From NCBI GenBank assembly GCA_001692895.1, contig KV748184.1, positions 558,001-622,000 on the forward strand: 64,000 nt of DNA, given 5' to 3'. A program made the translations under genes and the position numbers. The DNA comes from Cenococcum geophilum 1.58 (lineage: Eukaryota; Ascomycota; Dothideomycetes; Gloniales; Gloniaceae). Shown here in pieces: positions 1-8,852 of this stretch (within the stretch, counting starts at the first letter, position 1; every line of letters begins with the position of its first letter). The notes beneath the pieces were generated by a model that worked only from the letters and a program-made list of their open reading frames with translations, was not told the DNA's origin and did not search any database.

Positions 1-3000
1 GTACCCGTTTGCGAGAGCAAAATGCCCTTTCTCATCTGAGATGACGATAGGTTCTCCGGTGATTAGTTGTGATTCCACAAAAGAAAATCCTGGAGGTGGT
101 TTTTGCTTGACAAAAGTATAACTGTAGCGGTTGATTTTGGATCCGTCATTGGTTTCGAATGTGGAGCCAGGTTCAAGAATAACGTTGGAAAAACATCGTC
201 CCAATTTCTCTCGTTCGATACTGAGCATGGTCCACAGCTCTCTCCTGAATTTCATCATATCGGACTCCTCTTTTGTCAGCAACGTGTCCCATTTCCTCAT
301 GAACTCCTGATCAGAGGGCCTTAGGTAGCGGACAAGGTCGTCAAATCGCTCCTTTGCTTTCTTTGGCAAGATTTCCCCGGTGCCATCTTCAACGAGTTTA
401 TGATAGAGAAAACAAGACTCCTGAGCATAGCATTTATTACATTTATGGTCTTCTCTGAGCATCGGAGGCAACTCGAGTCTCTCTCGAACATAGCAGGCGA
501 GCTCATTTCTTTTCATTACCATGTGGCGGATTTCGTGTCTTATAGCTGGTATGCGATTGATTTCGGACGTCTCAAGATAGTACAGAATACCATATGCGAT
601 TTCAACATCTGATGAGAAAGGTTAGAGGTGTTCAAAGTAAAGTATATAATTAACTTACCATATCGGTCAGACAAAAGTAAAGTGTACAGTGCTGTTTGGG
701 CTCGATGCGATGAACTGGAACTATTTTTTCCTGTCTTGATTTCGAAGGGAACAGTAAGAACCCTCTCGCCTAAATCATCCTGCATGACTACTTGAACAGT
801 TGCGTCAATGTTACCCTTCAGCCCATATTCAGGTGACCAAACATGTTCCTCAACGTCTAAGAGCTTATTTATGCTCATTATTGCCTGTCTGCCATTTCTA
901 TCCTTTACTATTGCATCTCTCTGATTTTCATGTTAGCATTGCATATGTGGAGGGAAGAAGGCACACCGACTTTTGGTTTGGCACGGACGAATATTTCGGC
1001 CCACGATTGCAACTCTGGGAGTTTGGATTTCAGGTGATCTAAAACTTGCTCGACAGAAGCACCAATCTCCAAAATAGTTTCAAATTTTCTTGGCAAAATA
1101 TCCTGAATAGTGTTGTGGAGCCATTCAGAATCCCATCGGTTTGCCTTTAGAGCTTCTTGAAACAGTTCATGAAGAACAGTACCATAGAGCATTGGTGCAT
1201 TAGCTCTGCTTGTTGCTTTTACACGATCCTGCAAGACGGCACGACGGAGACAAGAGAATGAGTCCGCGACAACTGTTGCAGAAATGAGATGATCCGGATG
1301 TAAGATGAGCATGCCGTTGGCATCATCGATGAGACATTGTCCAGTAGGCGTGAACTCGCCGATGACATGAACGAACGATCCTGGAGTGCACGGAGTGTCA
1401 AACCAAGACTGGCGAAGTGTTACAGCTTTAATCAATTTGGTCTTCTCCTGCTCAACAATCAAGACCTATTCAAAGAGTGAGAAATGATGAATTTTAAGGA
1501 CCAAGGGCTAAGCAAACCTTCTCAGGATATTGATGGCCTCTATCGCTCTGATAATGGCCTTCAGTGACTAGAGTAACGAGATAACGTTGAATAGCCCGGG
1601 CGGTCCTTTGACTCTTCAATTACTTAGTCATATTCTTAGACGGACGAGATTGATAGATACATACAGGAGCTTGGCTAGCCGCACTTGCATTGTAAGCCTG
1701 CGTTGCCACAGCTTCAGCCGCAGCAAATTGTTCAACATCGATATCATCGCTACCAAACTCGTCATCGGAACATCCATTAGCGTCAAAATTTCCTACAGCC
1801 GCCGGTGCAGGTGTGTTTGGTAGTGAAATAACAGCCTTGGTCCTTGGAGAGCCTTGAGCTCTTGTCGGTGTTAATGCTGGTCTGCTATCGTACAGCGAGG
1901 CGAGGTTCTCTAGGTCTGCAGCGAAGTTATCCTCATCTCCAAGACCAAATTCATCATCACTGCCAATGGAATCATGCTTCATCGGCTGGGCTGTGATAGG
2001 TGGATTCTGAGTATTAAGATTTTGAATCGAGTTGACTGGAATGCCTGCGTCGACGGTCGCAGAGACATCAGCTGTACAATCTGCAATCTCAATAGCCTCG
2101 ACCATATCCATATCAATATCGCCATCTCCAAATTCAGATGAATTTGTCGACTCTTCCTTTTCTATACTGCCATGCTCGTTGTCTGTGGTTGGCTCTCGAG
2201 GTTCCTTGGGGCTGAACGGCGGTTGGAAGTCTTCAACGTCTTTCATATGTCCATGTGCAAGTCTTTGTAAAGGAGATGCAGAAGGAGCCTCGTGAAAGTC
2301 TCCGGTTTCGGGCAAAGGGGAGGAGCTTGACGGAAGGCTTGACGCCTTTTGCTTGGGTGGTTTTGCGAGAGTCTCTTGTATCCTTTCGACAAGTAATCCA
2401 ACTTTCGATAGCTTGGATTTCCCGTGCGGTTGTTCATCGGCGGTGCTTCGAACTCCGAAAACGTCCTCTCCATCCTCCCTGAATACACCTCTAGTTTTCC
2501 TCCTCTTCGTTGCTGACGTTGGCCATTCTAGCCCGCAGCTTGCCCATCGGCGGAGTCCACTTACACTTCCAGCAGTCGCTGATGAGTGTGGAGACGATTC
2601 GTTGATGAGACGCGCAAACGCAATACCCTTATTTGTCGTTGGAGTACCATTATTACCGGCATTTACAGTGTAACGATTCCATAATTCAGCTGCCGGATCC
2701 GCCTGAGGAGTCTTCAACATCTGTTGCATATTTTGGAGGTCAAATGACTCATTGGCAACTAAGGAGGGAGAGGACTCTGTTTGAGATGGCCCAAGCGGAG
2801 AAGAGCTCCTTGCACGCTTCTTGCTCCTCCGTGGTGCAGGCGTTGCCGTAGAATTGGAACTAGTGGGCGATTGTGCCATCTGCCAGCATAGTTGTTCTTC
2901 AGGAGATATATTGCGTGTCATAGCGCGTTTTGATCCATCTGAGTTCCCCACCAGGACCGCTAGCGGCAATCTTGTCGCTGGAGTCGAAGGAGGACATGCC

Positions 3001-3221
3001 TTTGATTGAGTGAGTTTAGGTGTTTGGTTCGTTTTTAGCGGAACAGAATCTCCTTGCGATTTTGGTATACCCTTTAAGTTTTCTGTTCCGAGCTCAATTA
3101 GCCGGTTCTCCTTGTCTGCATCGTTATCGTATTTGTCGGAAGCCGGTCTTCCCTCAATGAATTGGAAAGCTTTCAGTTTCGACTTGGTTTGGGTAGAAGC
3201 TGAGATCGGTGGGCCCGTCAT
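1..3221 (-). CDS. DNA2: DNA2 replication helicase/nuclease, N-terminal half
   Basis: ATP-dependent helicase-nuclease that trims Okazaki-fragment flaps and resects double-strand breaks in the nucleus. The first exon (3221 to about 1665) is a long disordered, acidic and Ser-rich region. The next exon holds RAIQRYLVTLVTEG, and then the nuclease domain follows: first Fe-S cysteine in FSCLRRAVLQ (near 1245), the His of YGTVLHELFQ, the Asp of GLKGNIDATV (near 805) and the Glu-Lys pair of PFEIKTGK (near 745), which form the PD-(D/E)xK centre. The remaining Fe-S cysteines lie in CNKCYAQESC near 410-440. Introns lie near 1608-1664, 1463-1517, 900-950 and 620-655. The reading continues to base 1, so the C-terminal helicase motor is outside the window. 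The start at 3221 is the first Met of the long open exon. All nuclease residues looked for are present, so it appears intact as far as seen. Confidence 0.93.
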
Positions 3222-3619
3222 GGTATCCTTTGTGGTATTGTTCGTTCGCGAAACATCGTTGGCACTGCGCGTTCGATGCCAATGTGGCCTTGCCTAACGA
3301 GTACCACACATTAGCATTTTAAAGTTAATAATATTTTTGGGGGAATCAGAAGTACTTTCGGCTTGGGGTCTTGATCAAAGAAAGACCTCTGACGACTTGA
3401 CATAAGGATGCGGGGAGAACTAAAATGTCGCGTCTAGCTACCAAAATCTGAATGAGGATGGTCGTGATGATGCCGGTCGACGCGTCGGGAAGATGCCATT
3501 AACAACACGGTCGCGTGGCTTATCCGGGTGCCAAGAAATTCGGCATATCCCTTAACCCGTCAAAATTGGTCCTTCTCTTATCGATAAGAATTAGACCAAT
3601 CGGAGTGGTTAGGTAAATA

Positions 3620-4200
3620 GTCGCACACCCCTAATTACTGCGCGCACACCCCCCAATTACTGCTCGCACACCCCCCCGAAACGGGCTTAGATCCTTCCAC
3701 TTCAAGTTAGAATATCACGTGTGTTTGACTTGTTTACACCCAAATCGCGAAAACAACACCACGCGCCCATACCAAGAGCCTACAATTGTAGAGCGTCGTC
3801 GCGGTCGCGGTCGCGCGGCTGGCTGGCTCTACTGCTGGCTCTACAAATCGCATCAATAACTNCACNCAGCGGGAGCTCTTAGTATTCGAGCGAAATACTG
3901 GCTGCACTACCCGCGGGTGCCACGTGGGCACAAGTGTAGGCGCAGGTGTAGGCGCGGGCGCGGGCGCGGGTGTGCTCAGAGGCAATCTACAGATGTTTAA
4001 ATAGAGACAGCAGCACCCAATCTAGTTCTTACAGCGTCTCGCAGAGCACTCCGTAGTCCTACCAGTTAACTTAGGACAATCTTGAAGATATTATATTTTA
4101 ACACTTTGATTTTCGCGATTTGGGTGTAAATAAGTCAAACACACGTAATATTCTAACTTAAAGTGGAAGGATCTAAGCCTGTTTCGGGGGGGTGTGCGAC
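3620..4200. mobile_element. Inner TA-flanked inverted-repeat element nested in the outer one
   Basis: Left arm (about 3663-3754) and right arm (about 4105-4200) are near-identical inverted copies of roughly 90 bp, running from cgcacacccccc through a ttagatccttccactt block to cccaaatcgcgaaaa. The right end is followed by TA (4201-4202) and the leftmost copy of the end motif is preceded by TA (3618-3619). The left terminus is repeated about three times in tandem (gcacaccccc plus aattactgc), as if the end had been duplicated. The interior is GC-rich with simple GGCGC-type repeats and two ambiguous bases near 3872 and 3876. No protein is encoded. Confidence 0.65.
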
Positions 4201-4396
4201 TAGTAGTGGCCATATAAAATACCCAAACAATAATAGCGAATCTGTCGATCGGAAGTCCGTGCACCGATTGTAAGAAAAGAATGAAGACTCTGTCTATTGA
4301 ATGTGGCTCTAATAGCCTCTATATATACATAGGAAAGGTGTAGGAAATGAGAACGAGAAGGGGGTAGGGGGGTGGCAACGGAAACAAGGGATAGGT

Positions 4397-4444
4397 GACC
4401 GAGTCAATGACCGAGTCAATGACTGAGTCAATGACTAAGTCAAT
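4397..4444. repeat. 12-bp tandem repeat, four copies
   Basis: Four successive units of the form gaccgagtcaat, the later ones with one or two changes, lie inside the right part of the outer inverted-repeat element. Probably replication slippage. No function is suggested. Confidence 0.8.
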
Positions 4445-4828
4445 GGGTGGTAGCTGAGTCGGTGATAAGATAACCTGATTCAGGTCGACAGAATCTTTAT
4501 CGATAAAGATGGGCGCTGACGGGTTAGGGGATAGAAAACAGTTATGATAATCTACACAGAGACATATGTCGCCACAGACGGTTGTACGTCCTTCAAAGCT
4601 TTCTTAGGGCATGAATTGAAGGCTGGTGGCTTTCCTGACGTGTTCGTTTTACTGTCTGGAGAAAAGAAAATCTTGGGGCGTCTAAGCTTGGACCTCATCC
4701 CACGAGCTCCCACGCCTTCTTCCCCAGCTTTTGCTGTGTCTCGTGCAGCGGCGTGAAATAACTCTTCCTTCTTCCCCCCCGTAGTCGCATTCTTTCACTC
4801 TTTCACGTCCCGGGAAATAGCCAGCGCA

Positions 4829-6066
4829 ATGTCTTCCGACAAGCCGCTCCCATTTGTATACCAGTTCGCGGCAGGTGAGTGGTTCAATTGCGAAAGAAAG
4901 CCAGAGACATGCTTACCCAACAATAGGTGCCGTGGCTGGTGTGTCTGAAGTAGGCCCATTATGACTCAGGATGAATACATGGAATGATATGCTGATATGC
5001 TGATATGCAAATGGCAACTAGATTTTGGTTATGTACGAAGGACTCCCTCGGCTTTGTGTATCCTAATACTAACACAATCGCAAGGTACCCGCTAGACGTC
5101 GTCAAGACCCGAGTGTAAGAAGCCCGAAATGCGCCGCAAATTGTAAAGGCTGAACATAGAACAGTCAACTTCAAACTGGCAAAGGTGTTGGGGAAGACAG
5201 CTACAATGGAATGGTTGATTGCTTCCGGAAGATTATTAGAAATGAAGGGTGCGAGATAGATTCAATACTTTTGTGGTGACTGGAGTCTAACAACCTTTTG
5301 TAGCTTCTCAAGGCTCTATCGTGGGATCAGTGCACCAATTATGATGGAAGCGCCTAAAAGGTAAGCCATTGCTCCAGGTCTTAATTACCGGCAACTGTAG
5401 GCTAACCTCCGCTTTAGAGCTACAAAGTTTGCCGCTAATGATGAATGGGGGAAATTCTATCGTAATGTGTTCGGCATAGCCAAAATGAACCAATCGCTCT
5501 CCATCCTCACCGGCGCAACCGCTGGTGCAACCGAATCCTTCGTCGTCGTGCCCTTCGAACTTGTCAAGATCCGGTTACAAGACAAGGCACAGGCACATAA
5601 ATATACAGGCATGCTGGATTGTGTGCGCAAGATTATTACACAGGAGGGGCCTCTAACACTGTATCAGGGTCTGGAGAGCACCATGTGGAGGCATATCCTT
5701 TGGAACGCCGGATACTTCGGCTGCATCTTCCAGGTGCGAGCACTACTCCCTGCAGCCAAGGACAAGAAGGGTCAAATCTCCAACGATTTGGTGTCTGGTG
5801 CTATTGGTGGCACTGTCGGAACAATCCTGAATACACCAATGGATGTCGTCAAATCTCGCATTCAAAACTCTCCCAAGATTGCAGGCAGCGTGCGAAAGTA
5901 CAATTGGGCATGGCCAGCACTTGGGACGGTTATGAAAGAGGAAGGTTTTGGTGCGCTCTACAAAGGCTTCTTACCTAAGGTCCTACGGCTGGGACCCGGA
6001 GGAGGTATTCTGCTCGTCGTGTTCACTGGGGTCATGGATTTTTTCAGGAAAATGCGTGGGGACTAG
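4829..6066 (+). CDS. ODC1: Mitochondrial 2-oxodicarboxylate carrier
   Basis: Inner-membrane mitochondrial carrier that exchanges 2-oxoadipate and 2-oxoglutarate, linking lysine metabolism to the TCA cycle. Seven exons can be placed: 4829-4874, 4927-4949, 5022-5032, 5085-5114, 5165-5248, 5304-5360 and 5418-6066. They sum to 900 nt (299 aa), the usual carrier length. All three carrier repeats are visible through their P-x-D/E-x-x-K-x-R signatures: YPLDVVKTR, PFELVKIRLQ and TPMDVVKSRIQ. The stretches MEAPKRATKF, WRHILWNAGYFG and LRLGPGGGILLVVFT match yeast Odc1/Odc2 closely. The third exon is only 11 nt and supplies ILVM before YPLDVV. The ATG has a favourable context (gcaATGtc). Whether it is the ODC1 or ODC2 orthologue cannot be told. 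Confidence 0.95.
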
Positions 6067-6857
6067 ACTCCTCGCGGCTCGAGGATTGGTCACCTATGTT
6101 TTTTTAAAAGATCTAGTGGTTGTAAGGCGTAGAGTGTACACTTGCAAATCGCTGCAAGCATGTAAAAGTAAAACAAACCGATCTCATGTGACGTAGTAGT
6201 CACATAGAATTCTAACATAGACATACCTGGGGAGGCATAAGAAATTCTTACAAAGGCTAGTCCATCATCCTTCCTTAACTCGTAAGTCAGCGAGTGGTGA
6301 TTTCGGTAGTGGAATGCTTGCATCGCCTGGACCAAGCATTCAGAGGTGATGCCACAATCCTCCACCAATCAATTTCGTCTGTTGTCTTAAGGTCGACGCC
6401 AGTAAGCCGTCTTAACTCCAGCCTGATATCTTGCATCGCTCGATTCATCGGGTTTCGCGAGGCTGTATTCGGTATTCAGCCTATCGACGATGAAAGGTCA
6501 GTCCAATAAATCACAGCTTTACTAGTCGATGTGACTTCATATGCTCCTCGCTGATCCCACGTTGCATAATCCCTCTTGACATCCGTAAGCTCATATCCCT
6601 CTGCTTCTCGGTCCAATTATCTAGATCCAAGATCCAGGGAGACGAACGAGGAACCCCATTAATACGACCTAGCTCAACATTTAGTTCGCCAGTTAGAAAT
6701 ATCTTTTCCGCAGCTACGTAAGGGCGGAGGATAAACCTAATTGTTAGAAACAGACTAATTAGAAGAAACCGAATAGTGTTACTCTAGAGGTCTAGTAGAA
6801 GCTTAAAACCAAGAAGAGCGACGAAACAACTAAGCGCGGTAAGGGTGAGCTTTCAAT
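6067..6857. other. Gene-poor stretch with possible decayed coding relic
   Basis: No intact gene is seen. On the minus strand, about 6250-6660 shows short protein-like pieces in different frames (for example GRINGVPRSSPWILDLDNW near 6610-6660), which could be a decayed gene. From about 6680 the sequence becomes TA-rich (ctaattagaag, tctagtag), like a short RIP-affected remnant. Confidence 0.3.
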
Positions 6858-7044
6858 GTAAGACTATGGAGCATAAAGACTGCATATAGGGAACTTTGAT
6901 TTTCGCGATTTTCGCTAAGTCCTACTATGGCGGTACCTTGTGTACGCAGATGTGACCAGGACGCCTCGCAAAACGACTTAAAATTTTGAAGTTCTCGCCT
7001 AGCAAAATTTCCCTATATGCAGTCTTTATGCTCCATGCTCTTAC
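6858..7044. mobile_element. Small inverted-repeat element (187 bp)
   Basis: The two ends are inverted copies of about 40 bp: left gtaagactatggagcataaa continuing to catatagggaa, and right from ttccctatatgcag to atgctccatgctcttac, with a few mismatches. The tetranucleotide caat occurs directly outside both ends (6854-6857 and 7045-7048), a possible target duplication. The interior of about 100 bp contains gattttcgcgatttt and encodes nothing. The superfamily is unclear. Confidence 0.55.
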
Positions 7045-7208
7045 CAATAACTACACCGCCCCAATGCACGATTCGTCTGGGCCAGCGCCCTGCGTTGCTA
7101 GCGGCATGCAGATGATTTCTGGAAGTACTGTGGTATCCGGCCGAATTTTTGTAACTGCACCGTGCATGTTGGACTGCGCAGTGGCTTTGGTAAAAAATTT
7201 GTATGCCC

Positions 7209-7472
7209 CCTCTACGGCGGAGTAAAAACTGGCCGAAATTGGCACGTGCGTCAACACCAAAAATCTACTGTTTACATGTAGATTTCAACACCTTTTTGAC
7301 AAAGAAATGGATCAGGGATCAATTCAGAAGATGTACGATTGGTATACTAAAAGACTATACAATTGCGAGCGCGCGGGAGGCCAAATGACGAGATATTAGC
7401 TATATAATATATATGATTTTTTGGTGTTGACGCACGCGCCAATTTCGGCCAGTTTTTACTCCGCCGTAGAGG
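7209..7472. mobile_element. Inverted-repeat element with 55-bp ends (264 bp)
   Basis: Left arm 7209-7263 and right arm 7418-7472 are inverted copies over 55 bp with one mismatch, beginning cctctacggcggagtaaaaa. The interior of about 150 bp is AT-rich and non-coding. No clear target duplication is visible beyond a few C residues. The near-perfect arms suggest a recent insertion or selection on the pairing. The short reading frames that cross it are incidental. Confidence 0.65.
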
Positions 7473-8179
7473 CCTCCCCAAGCAGCTATTTATACTATAT
7501 ATTAGTAAATTAAGTTAATCTGTAGTAATAGGAAAGGGTAAGAGAAGGAAGGAAGGAAGAAGGTACATTATATTGTATATAAAATAGTATGTTGATTGGT
7601 GTATTGAATTGTCCATGCGCTGCAGGGAGCCCCTGCTGCAGACGCCACATTTACAAAAGTTTGTCCAGATACCATATTAATAGGTCGGCGCCAGTGCTCG
7701 ACGCCAGTGCGCCCACCATCCTGAATTTTTTGTCGCCCTGACGTATCCGTCATATCTATCCGAGTCGTCTCTTCGGCCTTACTGAAGAAGTAAATAACAT
7801 CCGTCAACCCTTTAATTCGAAGATAAAATTCTTGTGTAAAATATCATACAAACTGGGTCGGGGGCGTGGGGTGGGACCTACATGTCCAATAGAATATGGT
7901 ACTTGTTAACAATATGAACAATAGAGAGGAAATATCACAACACCTAGATTAAAACATACCAAAGCCCTAGTTCAGCATGAGCAAGCTTCAGAAGTAGGCG
8001 CAGCAGCAAGCCCGCTTGATATTTTCACGCACTCTCTCCCACTCCCTTTTCTAGCACTCCCTAGCCCTCCCTGATCCTCCTAATCCTCCATTACCCACCC
8101 CGGCGCTGCTCATACCCCTAGCTTCCCTTACTTCTTTTCATTCTAATCCTCATTTTTAAATCATTTCTATTCTTTAAAT
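7473..8179. other. Non-coding stretch with pyrimidine-rich leader
   Basis: No gene is recognised in 7473-7980. Between about 8030 and 8175 the plus strand is strongly pyrimidine-rich (runs of ctccctagccctcc type), as in fungal promoters and 5' leaders, and it leads to the ATG at 8180. Confidence 0.35.
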
Positions 8180-8623
8180 ATGGCAAATCCCCAGCTTTCC
8201 GCCGAATCCATCTTCAACATTCTCCTCAACATCTTTAATCTCATAATCAACATGGGGATGCTGTGGCAGTATACTAAGAAAAGTGCGCCTTACAGTACGA
8301 TATCACCATCGTAATACGGAAAGATCTTTGCTAACTATCTGTCTCATCAGTACAACAAGCCCCAACGCCGCCAGGAGCTTAGCATTATAGACTCAACGCG
8401 ATTCAAACCCCTTTGGGCAGACACCTTCGCGTCAAGTTGGAAGGGTGTCCATAGTTTACAATGTCGTGACGGAGTAACTGGCAAGGTTGAGGGAAGAATA
8501 TACGATCAAAACGGCCATCATTTTTTTATACGTTCATTGTGTGAACTATTACGGAGATTGATACCTGCACCGTTGGCGTTCTTAGTGTTCTGTATTCGGC
8601 AACCAACAAATACCAAAATGTGA
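8180..8623 (+). pseudogene. Unrecognised small gene with one in-frame stop
   Basis: A single frame runs from ATG 8180 to TGA 8621-8623 (148 codons including the stop) with only one interruption, TAA at 8312-8314. The first part begins MANPQLSAESIFNILLNIFN and is hydrophobic-amphipathic. The second part, after the stop, contains RFKPLWADTFASSWKG and GVTGKVEGRIYD, and looks protein-like. I tried the obvious GT donors (8282, 8294) with the acceptor at 8349, and none restores the frame, because the intron lengths are not multiples of three. It is therefore either a recently broken gene, a gene with an intron I cannot place, or a short 44-aa protein. The family is not recognised. Confidence 0.4.
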
Positions 8624-8643
8624 AATTTTGGCATTTGTTGGTT
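8601..8643 (+). other. 19-bp hairpin overlapping the end of the small reading frame
   Basis: Arm 8601-8619 (aaccaacaaataccaaaat) pairs with 8625-8643 with one mismatch around a 5-nt loop. The stop codon of the small frame lies in the loop. It could form in the transcript 3' end, or be a tiny inverted-repeat insertion. Confidence 0.6.
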
Positions 8644-8852
8644 TCCTTCTCGTCGAATCAGGCGAACGGAACTAACAATAGCCAATAGCTAAACTGGCGT
8701 GAAAGTTTTCGTACTCATGTCTTTCCAATATGGCCGTAACTTTGTAACCATTTCTGCCTCCGGTACGTCAATCTCCACCCACCCAATACGCCTCATCCCA
8801 CTGCCACCCAATCCACCAATACCCAAGCTCTTTCAACCACCACCGCACTCCC

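Larger units (their letters stand above)
3548..4531. mobile_element. Outer TA-flanked inverted-repeat element (MITE-like)
   Basis: The ends are inverted copies: left tcccttaacccgtca, right reverse complement tcccctaacccgtca. A TA dinucleotide lies outside each end (3546-3547 and 4532-4533). Further in, both arms carry a TATCGATA core (near 3580 and 4500). TA target duplication and short inverted ends fit a Tc1/mariner-type nonautonomous element (inference). No transposase reading frame was seen. A second inverted-repeat element (3620-4200) sits inside it, and a 12-bp tandem repeat lies between the inner element and the right end. It fills the gap between DNA2 and the carrier gene. Confidence 0.6.
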
